DNA of 64,000 nt from Amycolatopsis sp. NBC_00345 (GCF_036116635.1 NZ_CP107995.1:9238001-9302000), one strand, 5' to 3'; positions 26,250-34,853 are shown, counted from the stretch's first letter. The notes: generated by a model not told the origin, from the letters alone. Program-made: numbers and translations.

Positions 26250-27137
26250 GTGCGGCTAGCTCTGCTCGTGCCCGGCGGGTCCGGCCAGCTCGGCCGTGAC
26301 CTGGCCGCGAAGGCCGGTCCGGAGGTGGATGTCCTCGCGCCGTCCTCGGCCGAGCTGAACCTGACGTCGGTGGGCGACGTGCTGTCCGCGGTGGGCGCCC
26401 TGGCCTCGCGGGCCGCGGCCTCGGGCGCCTTCCCGGTGGTGCTGAACGCCGCGGCTTACACGGCGGTGGACGCCGCGGAGAAGGACGAGAAGCGCGCGTT
26501 CGCGGTGAACGTCGACGGTCCTCGGGTGCTGGCGGCGGCGTGCGCGTCCCGCCGGGTCCCGTTGGTGCACGTGTCGACGGACTACGTGTTTCCCGGCGAC
26601 GCCTCCCGTCCTTATGAGGTCACGGACGCTCTCGGCCCGCACACCGCGTACGGCCGCACGAAGGCCGCGGGCGAGGACGCGGTGCTGGGCTCGGGCGCGC
26701 GGTCGTGGGTGGTGCGCACGAGCTGGGTGTATGGCAAGTCCGGCAAGAACTTCGTGAAGACCATGGCGCGGTTGGAGCAGGAGAAAGACACTCTGTCCGT
26801 TGTGGACGATCAGGTCGGATCGCCCACGTGGTCGGCCGATCTGGCCGCGGGGCTGGTGGAGCTGGCGGGGTTCTTGGCGGAGGACCGTGGGCCTGCTTCA
26901 CCCGTCCTGCACTGCACGGGTGCAGGCGAGGTTTCGTGGTGCGGGTTCGCGAAGGCGATCTTCACCGAGCTGGGGGCCGATCCGGGGCGGGTCAAGCCTT
27001 GTACAACGGCGGACTACCCCCTCCCAGCGCCGAGGCCCGCGTATTCGGTGCTGTCGAACGCTTCCTGGCGTGAGGCCGGGTTGACGCCCGTGCGTTCCTG
27101 GGAGGACGCGCTGAAGGCCTACTTCGCTGGGGCTTAG
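26250..27137 (+). CDS. rfbD: dTDP-4-dehydrorhamnose reductase
   Basis: A 295-residue NAD(P)H-dependent SDR that reduces dTDP-4-keto-L-rhamnose to dTDP-L-rhamnose. GGSGQLGRDLA binds the cofactor, HVSTDYVFPGDA and YGRTKAAGED carry the catalytic Thr and Tyr-Lys pair, and RTSWVYG follows. The start is GTG 26250 with GGGAGG upstream. It follows rfbB by 29 bp and overlaps the convergent glycosyltransferase by 4 bp. Confidence 0.95.
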   Translation: MRLALLVPGGSGQLGRDLAAKAGPEVDVLAPSSAELNLTSVGDVLSAVGALASRAAASGAFPVVLNAAAYTAVDAAEKDEKRAFAVNVDGPRVLAAACASRRVPLVHVSTDYVFPGDASRPYEVTDALGPHTAYGRTKAAGEDAVLGSGARSWVVRTSWVYGKSGKNFVKTMARLEQEKDTLSVVDDQVGSPTWSADLAAGLVELAGFLAEDRGPASPVLHCTGAGEVSWCGFAKAIFTELGADPGRVKPCTTADYPLPAPRPAYSVLSNASWREAGLTPVRSWEDALKAYFAGA

Positions 27138-28219
27138 CTTTCCATGGCCTTCTTGTAGGCGCCGACGGTCAGGTCCGCGCATTTCCGCCAGGTGAAGTTC
27201 GCGGCGTGCGTCCTCCGGGCGGTGGACGTCGCGGTGGCATGGGGATCCGTGACGGCGGTGCGCAGGGCTTCGGCCAAGGCGTCCACGTCGTCGTAGGGGA
27301 CCAGGGTGGCGCACTCGCCCGCGACTTCGCGCAGGGCGGGGATGTCGGTGCAGACCACGGGGACGTCGGAGGCCATGGCTTCCAGCACGGGCAGGCCGAA
27401 ACCCTCGTCGCGAGAAGGCAAAACCAGTGCGGCGGCGCCGGCGACGACGGTGCGCAGGTCCACATCGGACAGATAACCGGTCTGGCCGGAGCGGGGAAGC
27501 CGTTCGAACGGGCCCGGGCCCGCGAAGACCAGCGGCGGCAGGTCGGGGGCCGAGGCGTGGGTGCGGGCCAGCCAGTCCAGGCCCTTGCGCGGTCCGGCGG
27601 CGCCGGCGAACAGCAGGTACTTGTCCGGCAGGCGGAGCTTCGCGCGCTGGCCGTCGTCCGGCGGGCGGGCGGTGAACCACGCCGGGTTGACGCCCAGCGG
27701 AGTCACCACGATCTTGTCCCGGTCCACGTCGAGGCGGGCCGCCACGGCGTCGGCGACGGCGGCCGTCGGGGTGCAGATCACGTTCGCGCGGTCGACGCCG
27801 CGGCGGACCAGTTCCGGCAGGTCGCGGTCCGACGGCGCCAGCTCCGCGGGCGCGTCCAGGAACGCCAGGTCGTGGATGGTCAGCACGCCCGCGGCCCGCA
27901 GCCGGCCGGGCAGGACGAAATTGGTCCCGTGCACCACATCCGTCGAGCCCGCGAACAGCTCCACCGGCGGCAGCTCCGAGCGCAGCCAGGTCTGGCGCAG
28001 CAGCCGCGCGGACACCGGCATGCCGCGCGCCTGCACGCCGTGTGGCAGCACGTGACGCAGCTTTCGCCAGCCCCGCAAGGTGAACGCCACCGCGCGCAGG
28101 TCCACATCGGACATCGACGCCAGTTCCTCGCTCAGCGCGGCGGTGTACCGGCCGATGCCGGTCCGCGAGCCGAGCAGGGGAGTGCCGTCGATCAGCACCC
28201 GCAAGGGGCGGTCAGCCAC
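27134..28219 (-). CDS. GT4-family glycosyltransferase
   Basis: A 361-residue GT-B enzyme. The N-terminal LIDGTPLLGSRTGIGRY and the C-terminal nucleotide-sugar site PSRDEGFGLPVLEAMASDVPV (the EGFGLPxLE motif) define the family; AGPRKGLDWLART lies between. GTG 28219 overlaps the stop of the upstream GT2-GT4 gene by 8 bp, so translation is probably coupled. The likely role is adding a hexose or rhamnose in envelope polysaccharide synthesis. Confidence 0.92.
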   Translation of the reverse strand: MADRPLRVLIDGTPLLGSRTGIGRYTAALSEELASMSDVDLRAVAFTLRGWRKLRHVLPHGVQARGMPVSARLLRQTWLRSELPPVELFAGSTDVVHGTNFVLPGRLRAAGVLTIHDLAFLDAPAELAPSDRDLPELVRRGVDRANVICTPTAAVADAVAARLDVDRDKIVVTPLGVNPAWFTARPPDDGQRAKLRLPDKYLLFAGAAGPRKGLDWLARTHASAPDLPPLVFAGPGPFERLPRSGQTGYLSDVDLRTVVAGAAALVLPSRDEGFGLPVLEAMASDVPVVCTDIPALREVAGECATLVPYDDVDALAEALRTAVTDPHATATSTARRTHAANFTWRKCADLTVGAYKKAMES

Positions 28220-30725
28220 GGCGCAGCCGTTGGCGTGCGACCTTCACGACCCGCCCGCCGACACGCCGCGCCAGCTCCGACGGCCCGCCCGCGGTCAGGT
28301 ACTCCCGGACCAGGTCGACGTCGCGCCGCACCATCTCGCGGCCGCGCACCGGCGGCGTGGTGGTGAGGTCCGCGGTGCCGGGCAGCCGGTCGGCCGCCGG
28401 CCGCGGGTCGCGGCAGAACTCCACCAGCGGCTTCAGCGCCTCCGGCCACGCGTACCGCCGCGCGACCTCGGTGATGCGCGAGACGCAGCCGGCCGCGAAC
28501 TCCTCGTCGTACAACGACTTCTCCAGCGCCGCCGCCAGCGCGACGGCGTCCTCCGCCGGCACCACGACGCCGAGCCGCTCGGCCCGCACCAGGTCGGCGA
28601 ACGCGTCGCCGTCCGTGGTGACGATCGGCAGGCCCGCCCACAGGTAGTCCAGCACCCGCGTGCGGAACGCGAACGTGGTCTCCACGTGCTCGTAGTGCGT
28701 GGTGACGCCGGCGTTCGCGTCCAGCAGCCAGTTCTGCCGGTCGGAGAAGGGCACCCAGTGCTCGTTGAAGAACACGTGCTTGTCGGTGAGCCCCAGCGAA
28801 TCGGCCAGCCGCACGGTCCGTGCGCCGATGTCCATCTCGGCGACCTCGGGGTTCGGGTGCTTCATGCCGAGGAACACCAGCCGGGCGTCGTCGCGGCGCT
28901 CGCGCAGCAGGTCGAACGCGCGGATCAGCGTGAGCGGGTCGAACCAGCTGTACACCCCGCCCGCCCACAGCACCACGTGGTCGGACTCGCCGATGCCGAG
29001 CGTCGCGCGCAGGCCCGGCCCGGTCCGCACCGGCGCCTGCGGCGACAGTCCGAACGGGACCACCGCGAGCAGCGACTGCGTGGTCGGGTCCGCGTCGTAG
29101 AGCCGCGGCGAGAGCCGGCCCAGCGCGGCCAGGTGGCCCAGCCAGAAGTGCCGCTGCCGCTCGGAGGCGCACAGGAAGAAGTCCGCGCGCTCCAGCTGCG
29201 CGTCCAGCACCCGCGTCACCCCGGCGAGGTCCAGCGCGCGCTGGTCGTCGGCCACGCCCTTGCCCTGCTCCAGCAGCTCCAGGTGCATCGGGTCGTAGAC
29301 GTCGGCGACCACGATCTTGTTCTCGTGCTGCTTCTTCAGCGACGGCGCCAGCTCCAGCACGTGGCCCTGCAGGATCACCACGTCGGCCCACTCGATCGGC
29401 GCGTCCAGGTCGCGGTGCTTGCCGGAGCTGACGCGGAACGCCGAGGGCGGCGGCGAGACCAGCGGGTTCGTGGTGATCAGGTGCACGTCGTGCTCGGCGG
29501 CCAGCGTCGAGGCGATGTTCCAGGCCCGGATCGCCGGCCCGGCCATCCGCTCGGTGATCGAGTCGCCGGTCAGCACGAGGATCTTGCGCCGGTGCCTGAA
29601 CACGGCCTCGATGCCGAACGCCTCGACCAGGATCTCGTGCGCGCGCAGGTAGTCCGGCAGCGGGTACGCGGGCTCCAAAGCCTTGCGAAGCAAGGGAAGC
29701 AGGTCCGCGTCCGTGCGCACCCGCGCGGCCTGCTCAACGGCGCGCGACTCGGCCAGCGACGGCAGCAGCTCCACGAACCGGTCGACGGCCAGCACTCCGG
29801 CCAGCGTCGTCCGCGGCACCGCGATGTCGCCCGTTTCGACCGGTCCGACGCCCTTTTCCAGGTCCAGCTGGTCCGGGTCCAGGCCACCGCGGGCGGTCGC
29901 GCGGCGGACGGCCAGCGCGAGCGCGGCGGGCAGCGCGCGGGCCAGCGACTCGTCGGACAGGTTCTTGTACAGCGCGGCCAGCGCGTTGCGCTCCAGCAGG
30001 AAGGTCTCGCGGCCGGTCTCCGGCGCGTCGACGGCCGACATCGTGCCGTGGTGCCGGTGGAACGCCAGCGACTCCGGCAGGTAACGCACCCGCCAGCCAC
30101 GCAGGTTCAGCCGCCAGCCGAGGTCGACGTCCTCGTAGAACATGAAGAACCGCTCGTCGAACCCGCCCAGCTCGGCGAACACCGACGCGCGCACGAACAT
30201 CGCCGAGCCGGTGCCGAAGAGCACGTCCTTGGCCAGCTCGTGCTCGGCCTCGGGGACGTCGGCCAGCGGGCTGCCCGCGTGCCGCTTGTAACCCATGCCG
30301 AACCAGGTCAGGCCCGCGTCGACGAAGTCGGTGCCGGTGCCCTCCCAGTCCACGACCTTGCTGGCCACGGCGGCCACAGTCGGCTGCGCCCGCAGCTCGG
30401 CGACAGCGGCGGAGACCCAGCGCGGCGCCGGGCGGGCGTCGTTGTTGAGGAAGCCGAGCACGGTGCCCTTGGCCTGCTTCGCGCCGAGGTTGCAGCCGCC
30501 GGCGAACCCGGTGTTCACGGGCGACTCGACGAGCTTCACCGCCGGTACCGCGGCCCGGATGCGGGCGGCGTCGTCACCGCCCGAGGCGTTGTCGACGCAG
30601 ATCAGCTCGACGTTCGCGTAGTCCAGCTCGGTGCTGAGCGCCCGCAGACAGGTGATCGTGTCGTCGGCGCCGCGGTAGTTCACCACGATCACCGAGACAA
30701 GTGGTAACGGGTCCCCCTGCGTCAA
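28212..30725 (-). CDS. Bifunctional GT2-GT4 glycosyltransferase
   Basis: An 837-residue fusion. Residues ~5-300 are a GT2 rhamnosyltransferase-like GT-A domain: VSVIVVNYRGADDTI, GFLNNDARP (the acidic metal site) and FMFYEDVDLGWRL. Residues ~380-745 are a GT-B domain: KILVLTGDSITERMAGPAIR, VLWAGGVYSWFDPLTLIRAF and a C-terminal donor-site region DYLWAGLPIVTTDGD. The fusion could make a disaccharide step in one protein. The start is TTG 30725 with AGGAG six bases upstream. The structured element A lies directly before it, and the following GT4 gene overlaps it. Confidence 0.9.
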   Translation of the reverse strand: MTQGDPLPLVSVIVVNYRGADDTITCLRALSTELDYANVELICVDNASGGDDAARIRAAVPAVKLVESPVNTGFAGGCNLGAKQAKGTVLGFLNNDARPAPRWVSAAVAELRAQPTVAAVASKVVDWEGTGTDFVDAGLTWFGMGYKRHAGSPLADVPEAEHELAKDVLFGTGSAMFVRASVFAELGGFDERFFMFYEDVDLGWRLNLRGWRVRYLPESLAFHRHHGTMSAVDAPETGRETFLLERNALAALYKNLSDESLARALPAALALAVRRATARGGLDPDQLDLEKGVGPVETGDIAVPRTTLAGVLAVDRFVELLPSLAESRAVEQAARVRTDADLLPLLRKALEPAYPLPDYLRAHEILVEAFGIEAVFRHRRKILVLTGDSITERMAGPAIRAWNIASTLAAEHDVHLITTNPLVSPPPSAFRVSSGKHRDLDAPIEWADVVILQGHVLELAPSLKKQHENKIVVADVYDPMHLELLEQGKGVADDQRALDLAGVTRVLDAQLERADFFLCASERQRHFWLGHLAALGRLSPRLYDADPTTQSLLAVVPFGLSPQAPVRTGPGLRATLGIGESDHVVLWAGGVYSWFDPLTLIRAFDLLRERRDDARLVFLGMKHPNPEVAEMDIGARTVRLADSLGLTDKHVFFNEHWVPFSDRQNWLLDANAGVTTHYEHVETTFAFRTRVLDYLWAGLPIVTTDGDAFADLVRAERLGVVVPAEDAVALAAALEKSLYDEEFAAGCVSRITEVARRYAWPEALKPLVEFCRDPRPAADRLPGTADLTTTPPVRGREMVRRDVDLVREYLTAGGPSELARRVGGRVVKVARQRLRRG

Positions 30726-30765
30726 GACGAGCTCCTGTCCGTGATGTCGGGCCTCGCCCAGCGTA

Positions 30766-30866
30766 CTGTGCCGGTCGTTACTGATCCGACGGCAGTCACG
30801 GCGGAAAGGGTTACTACGAGCAGGTCGGCTGCGGACCGTTCCGCCTTCTTCCGGTCGGATCAGTAA
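30766..30866 (-). repeat. Structured intergenic element, copy A
   Basis: A perfect 13-bp inverted repeat, TTACTGATCCGAC (30778-30790) and GTCGGATCAGTAA (30854-30866), encloses an inner pair GGCGGAA/TTCCGCC and a small GCAG-loop-CTGC hairpin. CTGTGC (30766-30771) stands 14 bases before CCGAC. Copy B at 62.7 kb is about 86 percent identical over ~97 bp. It lies between the stop of one glycosyltransferase gene, which it overlaps by seven bases, and the start of the next, both on the minus strand. Confidence 0.75.
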
Positions 30867-31810
30867 TGGTCAGCCCATGCTTCCCAGATCGCGCCTCGGC
30901 CGAGCGTCGTGATCCGGGTGACGCGGCGGCGCGCCAGCAACGTCGCCGGGAGCCGCGCGGCGACCTCGGCGAGCACCCGCACTCGGAGCCTTGGGTCGAA
31001 GTTCGCCGCGGTGGGTTCTTGCTTTATTCGGTGCAGGGCCTGGCGCAGCGGCAGCACCGCCGTGAGCGCGGCGAACCGGGCCAGCTCCCGCACGGCGACC
31101 CCCGCCGGGGCACAGCGCAGCAGCATGAGCAGCCGGTTCCGCTCGTTCCAGCGGTGGAACAGCGGCGAGCCGGGTCTGGTGCTGGCGCCGTGCAGATGCT
31201 GAACGCGGGCCCGGCCCGCCGCGACGACGTGCCAGCCCGCGAGCCGCAGCCGCCACGCCGTGTCGGTGTCCTCGTAGTAGCAGAAGAAGCTCGCCGGGAC
31301 GCCGCCCACGGCGCGCACGGCGTCCGCGCGCAGCAGTGCGGCGCCGCCGCAGAAGCCGAAGACCTCATCGGCCGGCTCGGTGAGGTCCGCGCCGTGGCCG
31401 TCGGCGGTCAGGCGGACGCCCGTGGACTGCGTCGTGCCGTCCGCCAGCTCCAGCCGCGACGTGACGGCGGCGGCCAGCGGCTGCTCGTCGAGGGTGTCCT
31501 CCAGCACGGCGAGCCAGCCGGGATCGGGGGCCGCGTCGTCGTTCAGCCAGGCCACGAGCGGGGTGTCGACGTGCTTCAGCGCCGTCGCCATCGCGCCCGC
31601 GTAACCGGTGTTGCGGTGCAGCCGGAGGACCCGCGGCCGCGACGGGTGCGCGGCCAGGAGGCCGGCCGTTCCGTCGTCGGAGGCGTTGTCGATGACCAGC
31701 GTCCGATGTGGACGGGTCTGGGCGGCGAGGGCGTCGAGGCAGGCCGTGACGTGGGCCGCGCCCCGCCAGGTGACCACGACGACGGTGGTGCTGGAGTCCG
31801 CGCTGGTCAC
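30860..31810 (-). CDS. GT2-family glycosyltransferase
   Basis: 316 residues. The GT-A domain shows TTVVVVTWRGAAHV, VIDNASDDGT, AWLNDDAAPDPGW (metal-binding Asp pair) and FCYYEDTDTAWRLRLAGW, the pattern of rhamnosyl-type GT2 enzymes. The C-terminal ~80 residues are basic and Leu-rich. GTG 31810 has TATTCT seven bases upstream, so the mRNA is probably leaderless. Its start is only 18 bp from the divergent GT4 gene. The last codons lie inside element A. Confidence 0.9.
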   Translation of the reverse strand: MTSADSSTTVVVVTWRGAAHVTACLDALAAQTRPHRTLVIDNASDDGTAGLLAAHPSRPRVLRLHRNTGYAGAMATALKHVDTPLVAWLNDDAAPDPGWLAVLEDTLDEQPLAAAVTSRLELADGTTQSTGVRLTADGHGADLTEPADEVFGFCGGAALLRADAVRAVGGVPASFFCYYEDTDTAWRLRLAGWHVVAAGRARVQHLHGASTRPGSPLFHRWNERNRLLMLLRCAPAGVAVRELARFAALTAVLPLRQALHRIKQEPTAANFDPRLRVRVLAEVAARLPATLLARRRVTRITTLGRGAIWEAWADHY

Positions 31811-31828
31811 CTGGGTGAGAATAGCGGC
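31811..31828. promoter_or_regulatory. 18-bp divergent leaderless promoter pair sharing one -10 region
   Basis: Only 18 bp separate the GTG starts at 31810 (minus) and 31829 (plus). On the minus strand TATTCT (31818-31823) is seven bases from its GTG; on the plus strand GAGAAT (31817-31822) is six bases from the other. No ribosome-binding site fits on either side, so both transcripts would start at their initiation codons and their polymerases would compete for the same -10 bases. Confidence 0.55.
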
Positions 31829-32896
31829 GTGCCCGAACTGGTAGTGCTCGCCGAGCAGCTGCTCGCCCCCGTCCCGGGTGGTACGGGCCGGTACACCGCC
31901 GAACTGCTCCCCGCGCTGGCGCGCACCGCGCCACCGGGGTGGACGGTGTCGAGCGTGGTCGCGCGCCACGCTGATGTCACGGCCGCCCAGGTCGAGGGCA
32001 TCGACGGCCCGCGCGTGCTGAAATTGCCGCCCCGCGGCCTGATCGGCCTCTGGCAGCTCGGCGTGCCGTGGTGGCCGGGCGGCGACGCCGTGCACGCGCC
32101 CACGCCGTTCGCCCCGCCGCGCGCGCCCGCCGGGCGGACACTCACCGTGACCGTGCACGACACCGTGCCGTGGACGCATCCGGAGACGCTCACCGCGCGC
32201 GGTGTCAGCTGGCACCGGTCGATGATCGCGCGGGCGGCGCGGCGGTCGTCCGGGCTGATCGTGCCGACCCGGGCCGTCGCCGACGAGCTGGCGGTGCTGG
32301 TGGACGTGACCGTGCCGGTGCGCGTGGTGCCGCACGGCGTGACCGTGCCGGCGGAGGCGGCGCCGCTGGACCTGCCGGAGCGGTACGTGCTGGCCGTCGG
32401 GACGATCGAGCCGCGCAAGGGCATGGACGTGCTGGTGGACGCCGTCGCGCAGCTCGGCGACGTCGCGCTGGTTATCGCCGGCCAGCCCGGCTGGGGCGGC
32501 ATCGACCCGGTGCGCCTGGCGGCCGACCGGGGCCTGTCCGACGTGCGGGTGCTGGGAAAGGTGACCGACGCCGAGCTGGCCACCGCCCTGCGCGGCGCGA
32601 GCGTGCTGGCCGTGCCGAGCCTCGCGGAGGGCTTCGGCCTGCCGCTGCTGGAGGCGATGGCCGCGGGCGTCCCGGTGGTGCACACCGACGTCCCGGCCCT
32701 GGTCGAGGTCGCCGGCGGCGCGGGCGTGGTGGTGCCGCGCGGTGACGTCCCGGCCCTGGCCGCCGGGCTGCGTTCGGTGCTGGCGTCTCCGGACCGCGCG
32801 GCGGAACTGGCGCGGCTCGGCCGTGAGCGGGCCCGCGCGTTCACCTGGCGCGCCGCCGCGGAAGCCGTGTGGGCCGCCCACCGGCGGCGGGCCTGA
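31829..32896 (+). CDS. GT4-family glycosyltransferase
   Basis: A 355-residue GT-B enzyme. PVPGGTGRYTAELLPAL is the N-terminal glycine-rich loop. TVHDTVPWTHPE, VGTIEPRKGMDVLVDAVA and AEGFGLPLLEAMAAGVPV (donor site) follow in order. It starts at GTG 31829 without a ribosome-binding site and is divergent from the GT2 gene. Similar in layout to the GT4 genes at 27.1 and 33.0 kb, so this cluster carries three related transferases. Confidence 0.92.
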   Translation: MPELVVLAEQLLAPVPGGTGRYTAELLPALARTAPPGWTVSSVVARHADVTAAQVEGIDGPRVLKLPPRGLIGLWQLGVPWWPGGDAVHAPTPFAPPRAPAGRTLTVTVHDTVPWTHPETLTARGVSWHRSMIARAARRSSGLIVPTRAVADELAVLVDVTVPVRVVPHGVTVPAEAAPLDLPERYVLAVGTIEPRKGMDVLVDAVAQLGDVALVIAGQPGWGGIDPVRLAADRGLSDVRVLGKVTDAELATALRGASVLAVPSLAEGFGLPLLEAMAAGVPVVHTDVPALVEVAGGAGVVVPRGDVPALAAGLRSVLASPDRAAELARLGRERARAFTWRAAAEAVWAAHRRRA

Positions 32897-32902
32897 GATC
32901 GG

Positions 32903-32950
32903 GCTCGTGAGTGTTTATGACGGTTCTAACCGTCCTAAACACTCACGAGC
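32903..32950. repeat. Palindromic repeat (copy 2)
   Basis: GCTCGTGAGTGTTTATGACGGTT (32903-32925) and its complement (32928-32950) with one mismatch and a CT loop, virtually the same as the repeat at 22003-22052. Here it separates two genes on the same strand, where it can terminate the upstream transcript. Confidence 0.9.
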
Positions 32951-33006
32951 ATTCCCAGGCGAGGAGCAGTTTGTCGGTTCCTCACCATCGCACGCTGTCA
33001 CGGTCG

Positions 33007-33021
33007 TACTCTGCTCAAGTG
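33007..33021 (+). promoter_or_regulatory. Leaderless promoter of GT4 gene
   Basis: TACTCT (33007-33012) is followed after six bases by the GTG start. This matches the TANNNT-N6/7-RTG arrangement of leaderless actinobacterial genes, and no ribosome-binding site precedes the GTG. Confidence 0.55.
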
Positions 33022-34167
33022 ACCGGTGATCCCCGAGTGCTGATCGACGCGACCGCGGTGCCCGCGGACCGGGGTGGCGTCGGCCGGTACGTGGACTCGC
33101 TCGTCGCGGCGCTCGACCAGGACGGCGCCCGGCTCACGGTGGTCTGCCAGCCGCGTGACCTGCCGCTGTACGACCGGCTCGCGCCCAGTGCGCGGGTGGT
33201 GCCCGCGTCGCCGTCGACGTCGACCCGCACGGCCCGGCTGACCTGGGAACAGGCGACGTTGCCGAGGCTGGTGCGCAAGCTCGCCGCCGACGTCGTCCAC
33301 TCGCCGCACTACACGATGCCGCTGGCCAGCGGCGCCGCTTCGGTGGTCACGCTGCACGACGCGACGTTCTTCACCGACGCCGTGCTGCACTCGTCCGTGA
33401 AGGCCCGGTTCTTCCGCGCGTGGACGTCGGCCGCGCTGCGCCGCGCGACGATGTGCGTCGTCCCGAGCCAGGCCACGGCCGACGAGCTGGCGCGCGTGAG
33501 CCCCGTGCGGCACGCGGAGCTGGAGATCATCCACCACGGCGTGGACACGGACCGCTTCCACCCGCCGTCCCCGGACGAGATCGCGGCGGCCCGCGCGGCG
33601 ATGGGGATCGGGCGGACGCCGTACATCGCGTTCCTCGGGGCGCTGGAGCCGCGCAAGAACGTGCCGGCGCTGATCCGCGGGTACGCGCGCGCCGTCGCCG
33701 GCCGCGCCGACGCGCCCGCGCTGGTGCTCGCCGGCCAGCCGGGCTGGGACACGCAGGTGGAGCGCGCCCTCGACGGCGTGCCGCACCGGCTGCGCGTGAT
33801 CCGCGCGGGCTATCTCCCGTTCGGCACGCTGGCGGGCTTCCTCGGCGGCGCGGAGCTGGTGGCCTACCCGAGCCTCGGCGAGGGCTTCGGCCTCCCGGTC
33901 CTGGAGGCGATGGCCTGCGGCGCCGCCGTACTGACCACCCGCCGCCTCTCCCTCCCCGAGGTCGGCGGCGACGCGGTGGCCTACTGCGGCGTCGGCGCCG
34001 GCGATGTGGCCGCCGCGATCACCGAACTGCTCGCCGACCCCTCCCGCCGCGCCGAGCTCGCCGCGGCGGCCCAGCAGCGCGCGAAGGAGTTCTCCTGGGC
34101 CACCACGGCGGAGCGCCATCGTGAGGCTTATGCCAAGGCTTGGGCGCGGCACTTGCACAACCGCTGA
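33019..34167 (+). CDS. GT4-family glycosyltransferase
   Basis: A 382-residue GT-B enzyme: LIDATAVPADRGGVGRYVDS at the N-terminus, VHSPHYTMPL and VTLHDATFF in the acceptor half, LGALEPRKNVPALIRGYARA and GEGFGLPVLEAMACGAAVL in the donor half. The family includes mannosyl- and rhamnosyltransferases of cell-wall glycans. Transcription appears independent of the previous gene because a palindromic terminator and a leaderless promoter lie between them. Confidence 0.93.
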   Translation: MTGDPRVLIDATAVPADRGGVGRYVDSLVAALDQDGARLTVVCQPRDLPLYDRLAPSARVVPASPSTSTRTARLTWEQATLPRLVRKLAADVVHSPHYTMPLASGAASVVTLHDATFFTDAVLHSSVKARFFRAWTSAALRRATMCVVPSQATADELARVSPVRHAELEIIHHGVDTDRFHPPSPDEIAAARAAMGIGRTPYIAFLGALEPRKNVPALIRGYARAVAGRADAPALVLAGQPGWDTQVERALDGVPHRLRVIRAGYLPFGTLAGFLGGAELVAYPSLGEGFGLPVLEAMACGAAVLTTRRLSLPEVGGDAVAYCGVGAGDVAAAITELLADPSRRAELAAAAQQRAKEFSWATTAERHREAYAKAWARHLHNR

Positions 34168-34210
34168 GGGCAGGGGTTCGTTACAAAGCGTGCTAGTCTC
34201 ATAAGCGCGA

Positions 34211-34272
34211 GGCCCCCGTGGGGCCGAGTATGAAAGCCTGTGATGCGTCCGGACGGTCGTCTCGCAGGCTTT
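34211..34272 (+). terminator. Hairpins behind GT4 gene
   Basis: GGCCCC-CGT-GGGGCC (34211-34225) is a small perfect hairpin. AAAGCCTG (34233-34240) pairs with CAGGCTTT (34265-34272) and is followed by T-rich sequence. They lie in a low-GC gap downstream of the GT4 gene and upstream of nothing on this strand, so termination is the likely use. Confidence 0.45.
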
Positions 34273-34319
34273 TCGCTTTCCAGCCGCTTTTCACAATCGC
34301 GCTTTCACCACCGTGCCTT

Positions 34320-34853
34320 TCACAGCCGAATGTGTTCCTCGACGAGGCAGGCTGAGCGCCGGGCCCAATCGCCGCCCGCTCCGAAGCACCACGCGACGGC
34401 ATCCGAAATCCAGAGCAGCGGTTCGAGCGTCGAGTCGAGGTGCTCGTAGGTCAGCTCGCTCTTCGACGGCAAAGACCCCAACGAGCGCTGGAGCGTTCGG
34501 CGGTCGTGCTCATCACGCTCGTTTCGGGTGTCGAGCACCAACCGGCGCGCGCCCATACCGAGCAGGTCTTCAACCGCTTGGGCAAGACACCTCTGCCGAG
34601 CGGCTTCTTCGGTCTTTGGCATGCACGAAGCCGTGTACACCCGCGTGGTGACGAACATCTTGCCCATGCGGTCGATGAGTTGCCTTCGCCTGGGTTCTTT
34701 CTCCTTCTTGAAGTGGAGTTCCCGCGCGCCGCGCAGCAGCAGGCCCGCGAGGGTGCGCCGGGTCGACGCCAGGTGCGCGGGCTCCACCAGCGTCATGCAC
34801 AAGAGAAACTGACGATTGCGGGCCGACTCGTCGACGAAGGCGTGCACGGTCAT
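34320..34853 (-). CDS. DUF3800-like protein (RNase H-fold family)
   Basis: 177 residues. HAFVDESARNRQFLLCMTLV near the start, RRLVLDTRNERDE in the middle and LLWISDAVAWCFGAGGDW near the end match the spacing of acidic residues in DUF3800 proteins, which have a predicted nuclease-like fold and unknown biology. They are common on accessory DNA. The gene and its flanks (34170-34880) are visibly less GC-rich than neighbours and interrupt the glycosyltransferase cluster, which suggests acquisition. ATG 34853 has no convincing ribosome-binding site. Confidence 0.65.
   Translation of the reverse strand: MTVHAFVDESARNRQFLLCMTLVEPAHLASTRRTLAGLLLRGARELHFKKEKEPRRRQLIDRMGKMFVTTRVYTASCMPKTEEAARQRCLAQAVEDLLGMGARRLVLDTRNERDEHDRRTLQRSLGSLPSKSELTYEHLDSTLEPLLWISDAVAWCFGAGGDWARRSACLVEEHIRL

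Noticed and set aside
28080..30707. 875-codon plus-strand ORF opposite the glycosyltransferases
   Set aside because: Same antisense effect; no motif, and low-complexity Arg/His/Val composition.
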